NCBI GenBank assembly: GCA_964580565.1
Contig: CAZOLN010000001.1
Location: 1 to 64,000 of the forward strand
DNA from: DUEL01 sp964580565
Lineage (GTDB): Bacteria > Chloroflexota > Anaerolineae > B4-G1 > DUEL01
Direction of reading: 5' to 3'
DNA length: 64,000 bases
Positions 1 to 8,393 of this stretch are shown here, in pieces. Numbering within the stretch: position 1 is the first letter of the stretch; each line of letters begins with the position of its first letter. The notes beneath the pieces are model-generated. The model was not told where the DNA came from. It searched no databases and saw nothing but the letters and a program-made list of their open reading frames with translations. Both the position numbers and the translations under genes were made by a program.

Positions 1-54
1 GAGGGACCCGTTCCCCGGCAGGTGCAGTTCTACCCGACATATCCCGACGATCAT
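1..54 (-). CDS. DUF503 family protein, N-terminal 18 residues only
   Basis: Reading leftward from an ATG at 54-52, the 18 codons left in the window encode MIVGICRVELHLPGNGSL, which matches the N-terminus typical of the small DUF503 proteins (about 95 residues, one alpha/beta domain, function not established). The ATG overlaps the stop of the upstream acetyltransferase-like gene as ATGA (54-51), so the two are translationally coupled. The rest lies outside the window. The family call rests on recognition of this short N-terminus only. Confidence 0.75.
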   Translation of the reverse strand, partial: MIVGICRVELHLPGNGSL

Positions 55-1061
55 CGTCTCTCCCTTTCGATCAGAACGCGGTGCACGGTCACATCCTTGC
101 CGCCGAGGCGGTGCTTGTACGGTTCCGACCCACGCAGGAAGTCGTAGGCCTCCCGTCCCTCCTCGATGGCGTGCCGGATCAGGAAGCCGGTGAGGACGAT
201 GCCCGCCCCCAAACTGGGGTAGGTCTGCCAGTCCAGCCCGGAGTTGTAGACCAGGACCCGGTTATCATACACAAAGTTGAGATAGGAGGCGATCCGCCGC
301 CCTTCCACCTCCAGGAAGGCCAGTTGCAGCCATCCCGCCTCAAAGGTCGCCCGGGCCAGTTCCTTGAAGAAGGCCCGCATCGGTGGAGTGAGGAAGGCCG
401 CCTTCTCGGGGGTGCTGGCGGCCATCAGGCGGAGAAACGCTTCCATCTCCGTCTCCAGGTCGTGCTCCGGCCCGACGATGTACCAGCGGAGCCCCTCCAT
501 CGCCTCGGCCCGGCGCATCTTCCGCCGCAGTTCGTGTCGGTCCTTCCGACCCAGTGACGCCAGGTACGCCTCCCACGTCTCCGGCAGGTCCACCACCGGG
601 CAGACCTCCTGCACCTCCGTCCGGACCGACCAGCCCCGTCCGCGGGCCAGCGCGGGGAGCAGGGCCAGCGTGGGGGAATCTCGGTGGATGTTGCAGAGGT
701 CGATCGCGTCCCAGGTGAGGGACCCGTTCAGGAAGTCCAGCAGCGCTGCTAAGACCTCCTCCTCCCTCCCTGGGGCCAGGACCCAGTCCAGGTAGTCGGA
801 TACCTCCACGCAGCCGACGGTCTGAAGGACCCGCCGGCCCTCCTGCTCGGTGAGGAAGAGGGGAGCGACCCCCACCAGTTCCTCTCCTTCCCGCACGGCC
901 AGCAGGAGCAGGTCCCCCTGGCCCAGGTGTCGCCACCAGGTGCGCTGGTAGGCCGGGGTGAGGAAGATCGTATCCATCGCCGAGCGGCGCAGCAGCGCGT
1001 CCCACTCCTCCGCCAGTTGGTCGAAGGCGGAGGGAGTTTGGAAGGGCTCGACCCGAATCAC
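51..1061 (-). CDS. GNAT-fold acetyltransferase, CelD/BioF2-like
   Basis: A 336-residue soluble protein that resembles the double-GNAT proteins annotated as CelD/BcsL or BioF2-like acetyltransferases, related to FemAB aminoacyl transferases. The first half contains FLTPAYQRTWW and LVGVAPLF, typical of the first GNAT half. The C-terminal half carries LAFLEVEGRRIASYLNFVYD and ends with YDFLRGSEPYKHRLGG, a recurrent signature of the group. Substrates of the family include lipids, sugars and peptides; nothing here selects one. I chose the GTG at 1061 because GGAGGA lies 9 nt upstream; an in-frame GTG at 1094 would start inside a palindromic repeat. The stop overlaps the DUF503 start. It is a minus-strand gene downstream of rarA, separated by the repeat. 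Confidence 0.7.
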   Translation of the reverse strand: MIRVEPFQTPSAFDQLAEEWDALLRRSAMDTIFLTPAYQRTWWRHLGQGDLLLLAVREGEELVGVAPLFLTEQEGRRVLQTVGCVEVSDYLDWVLAPGREEEVLAALLDFLNGSLTWDAIDLCNIHRDSPTLALLPALARGRGWSVRTEVQEVCPVVDLPETWEAYLASLGRKDRHELRRKMRRAEAMEGLRWYIVGPEHDLETEMEAFLRLMAASTPEKAAFLTPPMRAFFKELARATFEAGWLQLAFLEVEGRRIASYLNFVYDNRVLVYNSGLDWQTYPSLGAGIVLTGFLIRHAIEEGREAYDFLRGSEPYKHRLGGKDVTVHRVLIERERR

Positions 1062-1089
1062 GCTCGTAGATCCTCCGGTTGTTTTCCTT

Positions 1090-1162
1090 ACCACAGAGGC
1101 ACAGAGGACACAGAGATTCTCTATTTATGAGATTTCTCTGTGTCCTCTGTGTCTCTGTGGTT
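1090..1162. repeat. Long palindromic repeat of the ACAGAGG type
   Basis: Two arms of about 27 bases (1090-1116 and 1135-1162) are inverted copies with one mismatch, built of degenerate units of CACAGAGG. The loop of about 18 bases contains the TAG stop of rarA, so the right arm encodes the last dozen residues of RarA. Related copies lie at 42534-42598 and 49232-49289. Such elements are dispersed between genes in several bacterial phyla. A transcribed copy would form a very stable hairpin. Confidence 0.85.
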
Positions 1163-2497
1163 CTCTTTCATCCTCCGCAGTCGGCGCAGGATGACCTTCT
1201 CGTAGCCGTGCCCCTTGGGGCGGAACCATCCGCCCTCCACCCCGTCCGGCAGGTACTGCTGCTCGACCCAGCCCTCGGGGTAATCGTGCGGGTAGCGGTA
1301 TTTCTCGTGCTCCCCCATCGTCCGCCGGTAGTGCTCTCGGAGGGGGCCGTGGAACCGGTCGGACTTATCCCGCAGGTGGAGGGGAACGGGGCCGGCGCCG
1401 TGCTCCTCGATGTGGGCCAGGGCTTTCCAGTAGGCACCGACGGAGTTGGACTTGGGCGCGGTCGCCAGATAGAGGGTCGCCAGGGCCAGGTGGTACTGCC
1501 CTTCCGGCAGCCCCACCCACTCGAAGGCGTGGGCGCAGGCGTCAACGACCACCACCGCCTGGGGATCGGCCAGGCCGATGTCCTCCGCGGCCAGGATGTA
1601 GAGCCGCCGGAAGATGAAGCGGGGGTCCTCCCCGGCGGCGACCATCTTGGCCAGCCAGTAGAGGGCCGCGTCCGGGTCGGAGCCGCGGACCGATTTGATG
1701 AAGGCGGAGATGGTGTCGTAGTGCTCGTCTCCGGCCCGGTCGTACCGGAGCGCGCGCTGCTGGATGGAGTCCTCGGCGATCGCCAGGGTGATCCGCACGA
1801 CGCCGTCGGGGTCGGGTGGGGTGCTCTCCACGGCCAGTTCCAGCGCGTTGAGGGCGGCCCGGGCGTCCCCCCCGGCGATGTGCACCAGATGGTCGAACGC
1901 CTCCGGCTCGACCTCCACCCGGCGGTTCCCGTAGCCCCGCTCCGGGTCGGTGAGGGCGCGGCGCAGGATCTCCGCCACCTCCTCGTCCTTCAGGGGCTTG
2001 AACTGGAAGACGCGGGAGCGGGAGAGGAGGGGGCCGACGACCTCGAAGTAGGGGTTCTCGGTGGTGGCACCGATGAGGATGATGGTGCCGTCCTCCACGT
2101 GAGGCAGGAGCGCGTCCTGCTGCGCCCGGTTGAAGCGGTGGATCTCGTCCACCAGGAGGATGGTCCGCTGGCCGTACATCCCCCGCCGGTCCTTCGCCTC
2201 CTTGACCACGCGGCGGATGTCGGCCACGCCGGCCATCACCGCGCTGAGGGTCTCGAAGTGGGAGCGGGTGGTGTTGGCGATGATCATCGCCAGCGTCGTC
2301 TTCCCCGTCCCCGGCGGCCCCCAGAAGATGAGGGAGGAGAACAACCGATCGGTCTCGATGGCGCGGCGGAGCAGCCGCCCCTCGCCCACGATGTGATCCT
2401 GGCCGACGAACTCGTCCAGGGTGCGAGGCCGCATCCGGGCCGCCAGCGGGGCCTCCCGTCGGATCTGCTCCTGGCGACGGTACTCGAACAGGTCCAT
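1121..2497 (-). CDS. rarA: Replication-associated recombination protein A (RarA/MgsA AAA+ ATPase)
   Basis: A 458-residue clamp-loader-like AAA+ ATPase acting at stalled replication forks. The N-terminal PLAARMRPRTLDEFVGQ motif is diagnostic for the family, followed by Walker A GPPGTGKTT, Walker B LLVDEIHRFN and sensor 1 GATTENP. The C-terminal half contains the MgsA domain, with SVGAYWKALAHI and the LRD and PHDYPEGWVEQQYLP segments near the end. The ATG at 2497 gives the usual MDLF start; a longer in-frame ORF adds 37 unrelated residues. The last residues (NHRDTEDTEKSHK) come from the right arm of the palindromic repeat and are not part of the family fold. A TATAAT box lies 10 nt before the start, so the mRNA is nearly leaderless. 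Confidence 0.95.
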   Translation of the reverse strand: MDLFEYRRQEQIRREAPLAARMRPRTLDEFVGQDHIVGEGRLLRRAIETDRLFSSLIFWGPPGTGKTTLAMIIANTTRSHFETLSAVMAGVADIRRVVKEAKDRRGMYGQRTILLVDEIHRFNRAQQDALLPHVEDGTIILIGATTENPYFEVVGPLLSRSRVFQFKPLKDEEVAEILRRALTDPERGYGNRRVEVEPEAFDHLVHIAGGDARAALNALELAVESTPPDPDGVVRITLAIAEDSIQQRALRYDRAGDEHYDTISAFIKSVRGSDPDAALYWLAKMVAAGEDPRFIFRRLYILAAEDIGLADPQAVVVVDACAHAFEWVGLPEGQYHLALATLYLATAPKSNSVGAYWKALAHIEEHGAGPVPLHLRDKSDRFHGPLREHYRRTMGEHEKYRYPHDYPEGWVEQQYLPDGVEGGWFRPKGHGYEKVILRRLRRMKENHRDTEDTEKSHK

Positions 2498-2506
2498 CCT
2501 GTCCTC

Positions 2507-2512
2507 ATTATA
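2507..2512 (-). promoter_or_regulatory. Perfect -10 box of rarA
   Basis: TATAAT on the minus strand ends 10 nt before the rarA ATG. Transcription would begin about 3 nt before the start codon, leaving no room for a transcribed Shine-Dalgarno site. No good -35 is visible at 16-18 nt. Confidence 0.55.
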
Positions 2513-2545
2513 ACATCTTTGAGCCAACGGACCAGATGGGAGATT

Positions 2546-2573
2546 TTGACTTTTGCCTCGTTTGTGATACGAT
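2546..2573 (+). promoter_or_regulatory. Sigma-70 type promoter for the PIN-TRAM gene
   Basis: TTGACT (2546-2551) and TACGAT (2568-2573) are separated by 16 nt, about 80 nt upstream of the PIN-TRAM ATG. It is divergent from the rarA promoter. Confidence 0.6.
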
Positions 2574-2652
2574 ATTTCTGTCGCATTCATCCTGGCTTCT
2601 ATAATCACTGCTCTTTAAAAGCGTCATATCTCAAGCGAAAGAAGGTGAATTG

Positions 2653-3708
2653 ATGAGTTCAGAATTTATCTCACGTATCATTGGAATGATCATTCTCGCT
2701 GTAGGCGGGCTTTTCCTGGGGGCGCGTTTCGCCGAACTGAGCGGAGGGTCCACTTACCTTTACAGTAGCACGTTCTTCCTCGTCGGTGCGCTCGTGGGGC
2801 TGGTGTTGACGCCCTACTTCACCGTCCGACCGTTTCGCTCGCTGATCTCCAACCTGCGTCGCCTGCCGGCCCAACAGCTGTTGGCGGGGGTGATCGGGCT
2901 GGTGACCGGCCTGATCATCGCCGCCCTGTTGGTGTTTCCCCTCTCTCTGTTGCCCTCCCCGTTCAACCGTATTCTTCCCTTCTTCACCGCCATCCTGTTC
3001 GGGTACCTGGGCGTGATGGTGCTGACTGCGCGGGCGCAGGAGTTCTTCAACCTCATCCGTGGTTATCGGAGCGGGCGGACGGCGGAGGGGGCAGAGGACT
3101 TCCAGGCCCCGCCTGTGCTGCTGGATACCAGCGTCATCATCGATGGGCGGATCGCCGACATCAGCCGCACGGGGTTTATCCGAGGGGAGATGTTGGTCCC
3201 CCGCTTCATCCTCAACGAACTCCAGCACATCGCCGACTCCTCCGACACCCTGCGCCGCAAGCGGGGCCGACGGGGGCTGGACATGCTGCGGCGTCTCCAG
3301 GAGGAGTCGCTTAGTCCGGTCCGCATCATCGATGCGGACGTGAAAGAGGCTCGGGATGTCGACGACAAACTGGTCCTCCTGGCCAAGCGGCTGCACTGTC
3401 CTATCGTCACCAACGACTACAACCTCAACCGGGTCGCAGAGCTCCAGGGGGTTCCGGTGCTGAACATCAACGAGTTGGCCAACGCGGTCCGGTTGATCTA
3501 CCTCCCGGGCGAGAGTTTCACCCTCTACATCCTCCAGGAGGGCAAGGAGCCGGAGCAGGGGGTCGGATACCTGGACGACGGGACGATGGTGGTGGTGGAG
3601 AACGGCAAGCAGTACATCGGCTCGGAGATCGAGGTCGTGGTCTCCAAAGTGCTCCAGACTACCGCCGGTCGGATGATCTTCGCCAAGCCCGCTGAGGGGA
3701 ACGGATAA
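2653..3708 (+). CDS. Membrane-anchored PIN-TRAM domain protein (YacL-like)
   Basis: A 351-residue protein with four predicted transmembrane helices in the first 130 residues. A PIN nuclease-like domain begins at about residue 155 with LLDTSVIIDGRIADI (Asp158 and Asp164 as metal ligands). A TRAM RNA-binding domain spans about 285-345 (GVGYLDDGTMVVVEN). This is the architecture of Bacillus YacL. The cellular role is unknown; a membrane-tethered ribonuclease is the family-level guess. The ATG at 2653 has AAGGTG five bases upstream and is preferred to the adjacent TTG at 2650. It is followed by cysS after 20 nt, probably in one operon; YacL is also commonly found next to cysS/ispD genes. Confidence 0.9.
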   Translation: MSSEFISRIIGMIILAVGGLFLGARFAELSGGSTYLYSSTFFLVGALVGLVLTPYFTVRPFRSLISNLRRLPAQQLLAGVIGLVTGLIIAALLVFPLSLLPSPFNRILPFFTAILFGYLGVMVLTARAQEFFNLIRGYRSGRTAEGAEDFQAPPVLLDTSVIIDGRIADISRTGFIRGEMLVPRFILNELQHIADSSDTLRRKRGRRGLDMLRRLQEESLSPVRIIDADVKEARDVDDKLVLLAKRLHCPIVTNDYNLNRVAELQGVPVLNINELANAVRLIYLPGESFTLYILQEGKEPEQGVGYLDDGTMVVVENGKQYIGSEIEVVVSKVLQTTAGRMIFAKPAEGNG

Positions 3709-3728
3709 GAACCTACGGAGGGTAAACG

Positions 3729-5180
3729 ATGAGCCTCACCGTCTATAACTATCTCACCCGCCAGAAGGAGCCTTTCGAGCCGCTGGAGCCGGGCCGGGTC
3801 TATATGTACGTCTGCGGGCCGACGGTGTACGACCACGCCCACATCGGCCACGCCAAACTGTACGTGGCGATGGACGTGGTGGTTCGCTACCTCCGCTTCC
3901 TCGGCTACAAGGTCCGCTACGTGCAGAACATCACCGACGTCGGTCACCTGCTGGACACGGGGGAGGACCGCATCGTCAAGGGGGCTCGGCGGGAACGGGT
4001 GGAGCCGATGGAACTGGTGGAGATCTACACCCGCTCCTACTTTGAGGATATGGACGCGCTGGGGGTGGTCCGCCCCAACATCTCCCCCCGCGCCAGTTGC
4101 CATATCCCCGAGCAGATCGAGATGATCAGGATCCTCCTGGAGAAGGGGTACGCCTACGAGGTGGACGGGAACGTCTACTTCTCCGTGGAGAAGTTCCCCG
4201 AATACGGCAAACTTTCCGGCCGGAAGGTGGAGGAACTGGAGCCGGGGGCGCGGGTGGCGGTGCGGGAGGAGAAGCGGCACCCGGCCGACTTCGCCCTCTG
4301 GAAGAAGGCGGAGCCGGAGCACATCCTCCGCTGGCCCTCCCCCTGGGGGTGGGGCTACCCCGGCTGGCACATCGAGTGCTCGGCGATGGCGACCAAGTAC
4401 CTGGGGGAGACGTTCGACATCCACGGCGGCGGGTTGGAGAACATCTTCCCCCACAACGAGTGCGAGATCGCCCAGGCGGAGGCGGCCACCGGCAAGCCGT
4501 TCGCCCGCTACTGGATCCTGGTCGGCTCGCTGACGGTGGACGGGGTCAAGATGAGCAAGAGCCTGGGCAACGTCATCCGGATCAAAGACGCCCTGAAGCG
4601 AAACCGGCCGGAGGCGATCCGTACCCTCATCCTCTCCGCCCACTACCGGGGGCCGATGGACTACACTGAGGCGGCGATGGAAGCGGCCGAGCGAGGGGTG
4701 GAACGGCTGCACAACACCGTCCGCACGGTGCGGCTGCGGCTGCGGGATGCATCCCCCGAGGGCGAGCCGGAGCCGGACGTGGCGGAGGTGCTGGAGGCGC
4801 ACCGGCGGGCCTTCGTGGAGGCGATGGACGACGACTTCAACACCCCGCGCGCGCTGGCCGCGCTCCACGAACTGGCCCGCGATGTGAACAGGTGGCTGGA
4901 CGGCGGGCGCGACCTCACCCCGGCGTCGCTTGCGGCCATCGACACCGCTTTCCGCGAACTGGGCGGGCAGGTCCTCGGTATCATCCCCGACAAACTGGCC
5001 CCGACCGGCGTCGAGGAGGAGACGCTGGCCGGGCTGGTGGAGATCATCCTCGCCATCCGGGAGGAGTACCGCAAGGCGAAGGACTGGGCCCGGGCCGACG
5101 AGTTGCGGGATAAACTGGCCGAACTGGGGGTTGTGGTGGAGGACCGGCCAGAAGGGCCGACCTGGCGGCTGGAGCGGTAG
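3729..5180 (+). CDS. cysS: Cysteinyl-tRNA synthetase
   Basis: A class I aminoacyl-tRNA synthetase of 483 residues that charges tRNA-Cys in the cytoplasm. The HIGH motif is at 38-41 (YDHAHIGHA) and KMSKS at 274-278. Zinc ligands are visible at Cys29 (YVCGPTVY), in the HIECSAM segment, and in the GGGLENIFPHNECE segment. The C-terminal DALR-like helical domain contains FVEAMDDDFNTPRALAAL. Length and motifs are complete. The start at 3729 follows GGAGGG. It lies between the PIN-TRAM gene and a 23S rRNA methyltransferase gene, a common translation-related neighbourhood. Confidence 0.98.
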   Translation: MSLTVYNYLTRQKEPFEPLEPGRVYMYVCGPTVYDHAHIGHAKLYVAMDVVVRYLRFLGYKVRYVQNITDVGHLLDTGEDRIVKGARRERVEPMELVEIYTRSYFEDMDALGVVRPNISPRASCHIPEQIEMIRILLEKGYAYEVDGNVYFSVEKFPEYGKLSGRKVEELEPGARVAVREEKRHPADFALWKKAEPEHILRWPSPWGWGYPGWHIECSAMATKYLGETFDIHGGGLENIFPHNECEIAQAEAATGKPFARYWILVGSLTVDGVKMSKSLGNVIRIKDALKRNRPEAIRTLILSAHYRGPMDYTEAAMEAAERGVERLHNTVRTVRLRLRDASPEGEPEPDVAEVLEAHRRAFVEAMDDDFNTPRALAALHELARDVNRWLDGGRDLTPASLAAIDTAFRELGGQVLGIIPDKLAPTGVEEETLAGLVEIILAIREEYRKAKDWARADELRDKLAELGVVVEDRPEGPTWRLER

Positions 5181-5187
5181 GGGGGAG

Positions 5188-5903
5188 ATGCGCGAAACGC
5201 TCTACGGCCGCAACGCCGTCTACGAATCCCTCCGCGCCGGGCGACGGCAGTTCTACCGGCTCCTGATCGCCGAGACGGTGCGCGTCGTCGATGTCGTCGC
5301 CGACATCCTGAGATTGGCCGAGGCCGTGGACGTGCCCGTGGAGCGGGTCCCCCGCCGCCACCTCGACTGGCTGGGCGACGCCAACCACCAGGGCGTGGTC
5401 CTCGAGGCCAGCGAATACCCCTATACCGACCTCGACGAGATCCTGGCGGAGGCCCAACGGCGGGGTGATCCTCCCTTTCTGTTGCTTCTGGACCTGGTGC
5501 AAGACCCCCAGAACCTGGGCAGCCTCCTACGGACCGCCGAGGCGGTGGGGGTGCACGGCGCGGTCATCCAGCGGCGGCGGGCGGCAGGGATCACCCCCGC
5601 CGTGGTCCACACCTCCGCCGGCGCGGTGGAGCACCTCCGCGTGGCCCAGGTGACCAACCTTCCCGATGCCATCTCTCGCCTGAAGGCGCGCGACGTGTGG
5701 GTGGTGGGTCTGGAGAACGTGCGCGGGGCCCAGCGGTACGACCAGGCCGACCTCTCCGGCCCCCTCGCCCTGGTGGTCGGCAGCGAGGGCAAGGGGCTCC
5801 GGCGGCTGGTGCAGGACCGGTGCGATCTGATGGTCTACCTCCCGATGGCCGGGGAGGTGACCTCCCTCAACGCCGCCGTCGCCGGGTCGGTGGTGCTCTA
5901 CGA
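5188..5903 (+). CDS. rlmB: RlmB-type 2'-O-ribose rRNA methyltransferase (TrmH family), 3' end in gap
   Basis: A SpoU/TrmH SPOUT methyltransferase. The N-terminal substrate-binding domain starts with LYGRNAVYESL, typical of RlmB, and contains NHQGVVLEA. The three SPOUT motifs follow: QDPQNLGSLLRTAEA, VVGSEGKGL, and SLNAAVAGSVVLY just before the gap. RlmB methylates G2251 of 23S rRNA in E. coli; position specificity cannot be read here. 238 codons are visible and the family is about 245, so only a few residues are missing in the N run. Start ATG 5188 is preceded by GGGGGAG, 7 nt after the cysS stop. The apparent fusion with the next gene through the Ns is an artefact. Confidence 0.92.
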
Positions 5904-6003
5904 NNNNNNNNNNNNNNNNNNNNNNNNNNNNNNNNNNNNNNNNNNNNNNNNNNNNNNNNNNNNNNNNNNNNNNNNNNNNNNNNNNNNNNNNNNNNNNNNN
6001 NNN
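5904..6003. other. Assembly gap of 100 N
   Basis: One hundred N, a conventional scaffold gap of unknown true size. It truncates the 3' end of rlmB and hides the region before the next ATG at 6019. The flanks do not share sequence. Confidence 0.95.
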
Positions 6004-6018
6004 AGGACAACCCGCCTG

Positions 6019-7086
6019 ATGAAGCGACGGTGGCCTCTCCTCCTCCTCGGGCTGGTGATCAGCCTGTTCTTCCTCTGGTACGCGCTGCGCGATCTCCACC
6101 TCGGCGAAGTCGCCGCCGCGCTGCGGGAGGCCCGCTACGTCTGGCTCATCCCCGGCGTGGCGGTCTACTTCATCTCCGTCTGGTTCCGCTCCTGGAGATG
6201 GGGGTTCCTCCTGCGCGGGAGCAAACCGATCTCCGCCAACCGGCTCTACCCCATCGTCGTCATCGGCTACATGGGCAACGACATCCTCCCCTTCCGCCTC
6301 GGTGAGGCCCTCCGCGCCTACGTCCTCTGGCGCAAGGAAGGGGTCAACATCGGCACCACCCTCACCACCGCCGTCCTCGAGCGGCTGTTCGACGGGCTGA
6401 CGCTGGTCCTCTTCGTCCTCTTCGGCCTGTTGTTCGTCCCCCTCTCTGCCTTCCTCAACCGGCTCATCACCGTCGCCAGCGTCGCCTTCTTCGGCGCCCT
6501 GGCGGTCTTCCTGGCCCTCGCCGCCCGACCCGATCTTCTTCGCCGCATCGCCCACGCCGTCATCGACCGAGTCGTCCCCGTCCGGTTCCGCTCCCCCCTT
6601 CTGAGCCTCGTCGAAGGGATCGTGGACGGGCTGGAGAGCCTCCGCAGCGGACGGGACGTCCTGGTCCTCTTCGGGATCACGATCTGGGTCTGGCTCCTGG
6701 AGTCGTTGAAGTACTGGCTGGTCAGTTTTGCCTTCGACCTCCATCTCTCCTACGTCGACGTGATGCTGATGGGCGGGGCGGTCAACCTCCTCACCGCTCT
6801 CCCCTCCCTCCCCGGCTACATCGGCACGTTCGAACTGGGGATCAAGATCCTCCAGGGGATCGGCGCGGCGGCGGTCCCGGCCGGAAGTTATATCCTCGTC
6901 CTCCACGCCATCCTCCTCCTGCCGGTGACGCTGCTGGGGCTGGTGTTTATGGGGATCGAGGGAGTGCGGTGGGCGGAGGTGCGGGAGTTGGCAGGGAGCG
7001 GGGAAGCGGGGGAGGCAGGGAAGCAGGAGGCAGGAGGCAGGAAGCAGGAAGCAGGGAAGCAGGGAAGCGAGGGGGCAGGGGAATGA
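6019..7086 (+). CDS. UPF0104 / lysylphosphatidylglycerol synthase TM-domain-like membrane protein
   Basis: A 355-residue integral membrane protein with about eight hydrophobic helices, matching the flippase-like UPF0104 family (aglD/YbhN group). Recognisable are the SWRWGFLLRG segment, NDILPFRLGEALRAYVL and TTAVLERLFDGLTLVL, and the late SLPGYIGTFELG motif. Relatives act in lipid flipping or glycan assembly; the substrate here is unknown. The ATG at 6019 lies 15 nt after a gap, so a start further upstream cannot be excluded. The last 30 residues are a low-complexity Gly/Glu/Lys/Gln tail encoded by degenerate 7-8 nt repeats and are probably not functional. The stop overlaps the next ATG (ATGA, 7083-7086). 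Confidence 0.85.
   Translation: MKRRWPLLLLGLVISLFFLWYALRDLHLGEVAAALREARYVWLIPGVAVYFISVWFRSWRWGFLLRGSKPISANRLYPIVVIGYMGNDILPFRLGEALRAYVLWRKEGVNIGTTLTTAVLERLFDGLTLVLFVLFGLLFVPLSAFLNRLITVASVAFFGALAVFLALAARPDLLRRIAHAVIDRVVPVRFRSPLLSLVEGIVDGLESLRSGRDVLVLFGITIWVWLLESLKYWLVSFAFDLHLSYVDVMLMGGAVNLLTALPSLPGYIGTFELGIKILQGIGAAAVPAGSYILVLHAILLLPVTLLGLVFMGIEGVRWAEVRELAGSGEAGEAGKQEAGGRKQEAGKQGSEGAGE
7005..7082. repeat. Degenerate tandem 7-8-mer repeat (GCAGGAA/GCAGGGAA units)
   Basis: About ten imperfect units of GCAGGAR or GCAGGGAA run up to the next start codon. The repeat encodes the C-terminal tail of the UPF0104 protein. The same kind of sequence, in inverse orientation, borders the gaps at 12662 and 35231. 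Confidence 0.75.
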
Positions 7087-8393
7087 AGGTAGCGATCGTC
7101 GGTGCCGGGATCACGGGGTTGGCGGCGGCCTACGACCTGTCCTGCTGGGGGCACACCGTCGTTGTGTACGAGGCGCGGCCCTACGCCGGGGGGTTGGCGG
7201 CGGGCTTCCGCGACGACCGCTGGGAGTGGTCCCTGGAGCGGTTCTACCACCATTGGTTCGCCTCCGACGAGGACGTGATCGGGCTGATCGACGAACTGGG
7301 GGCCCGCGACCAGGTCTTCTTTCCCCGGCCGACCACCTCCATCTATCACCAGGGCCGCATCTACCCCTTCGACAGCCCCCTGCGGGTCCTCCGGTTCTCC
7401 CCCCTCCCCTTCGTCGACCGGCTGCGGGTCGGCCTGGTCACCCTCTACCTCCGCCTCACCCGCGACTGGCACCCCCTGGAGCGAGTGACCGCCGAGGAGT
7501 GGACCCGCCGGGCCGTCGGCGAGCGGGCGTACAACCTGCTCTGGCGACCGATGCTCATCGCCAAGTTCGGCGAGGACCACTACCGGAAGGTCAATATGGC
7601 CTGGTTCTGGGCCCGGCTGTACAAACGGACCCCCCGCCTGGGCTACTTCGTCGGTGGGTTCCAGGCGTTCGCCGATCTCTTGGTCGAGCAGGTGCGGGCG
7701 CAGGGTGGGGAGGTCCGGCTGGGAACGGAGGTCCGGGCCGTCCGGCCGATTGGGGACGGGCATCTCCGCGTGGAGACGGAGGCGGACGAGGCCGAGTACG
7801 ACCGCGTCATCCTCACCTGCTCCCCACAGACGGCCCTCCGGCTGGCGCCCGACCTCCCCGCCGACTACGCTGCCAAACTGCGCGGTCTCCGCTCGATGGG
7901 AGCGGTGGTCCTCATCCTCGCCCTCCGCCACCGGCTGACCGACGGCCACTACTGGATCAACGTCCCCGCCGGGGAGGGCCTCCCCTTCATGGGCCTGGTC
8001 GAACACACCAACTACATCCCGCGCAGCCACTACGGGGGCGACCACCTGGTCTACTGCGGCGATTACCTGCCGTCCGACCACCCTTACTTCGGCTACACCA
8101 AGGAGCAACTGCTGGAGGCGTATCTGCCGGGCCTTTCCCGCATCAACCCCGATTTCCGGCCCGACTGGATCCGCGCCTCCTGGATGTTCACCGAACCCTA
8201 CGCCCAGCCGATCCCGACGCTGAATCACTCCCATAACATCCCACCCCTGGCGACGGGGGTGCCGGGGCTGTACCTGGCCTGCATGAGCCAGGTCTACCCC
8301 TGGGACCGGGGGACCAACTATGCGGTGGAACTGGGGCGGCGGGTGGCGCGGGAGGTCGCAGGTGAAGGCGGCGATCCTCACCATCGGCGATGA
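7083..8393 (+). CDS. FAD-dependent amine-oxidase-like oxidoreductase
   Basis: A 436-residue flavoprotein of the protoporphyrinogen oxidase/phytoene desaturase-like amine oxidase superfamily. The Rossmann GxGxxG motif is at the N-terminus (VGAGITGLAAAYDL) with the following VYEARPYAGGLA. The C-terminal FAD-contact region is GVPGLYLACMSQVYPWDRGTNYAVELG. Relatives of this subgroup often sit with glycosyltransferases and flippase-like proteins; the substrate is unknown. The ATG at 7083 overlaps the stop of the membrane protein (ATGA), which argues for a shared pathway. The 3' end overlaps cinA by 32 nt. Confidence 0.85.
   Translation: MKVAIVGAGITGLAAAYDLSCWGHTVVVYEARPYAGGLAAGFRDDRWEWSLERFYHHWFASDEDVIGLIDELGARDQVFFPRPTTSIYHQGRIYPFDSPLRVLRFSPLPFVDRLRVGLVTLYLRLTRDWHPLERVTAEEWTRRAVGERAYNLLWRPMLIAKFGEDHYRKVNMAWFWARLYKRTPRLGYFVGGFQAFADLLVEQVRAQGGEVRLGTEVRAVRPIGDGHLRVETEADEAEYDRVILTCSPQTALRLAPDLPADYAAKLRGLRSMGAVVLILALRHRLTDGHYWINVPAGEGLPFMGLVEHTNYIPRSHYGGDHLVYCGDYLPSDHPYFGYTKEQLLEAYLPGLSRINPDFRPDWIRASWMFTEPYAQPIPTLNHSHNIPPLATGVPGLYLACMSQVYPWDRGTNYAVELGRRVAREVAGEGGDPHHRR

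Noticed and set aside
4930..7086. A 718-codon frame apparently fusing the RlmB methyltransferase to the UPF0104 membrane protein
   Set aside because: It passes through 100 N and begins out of frame inside cysS. The two proteins are normally separate.
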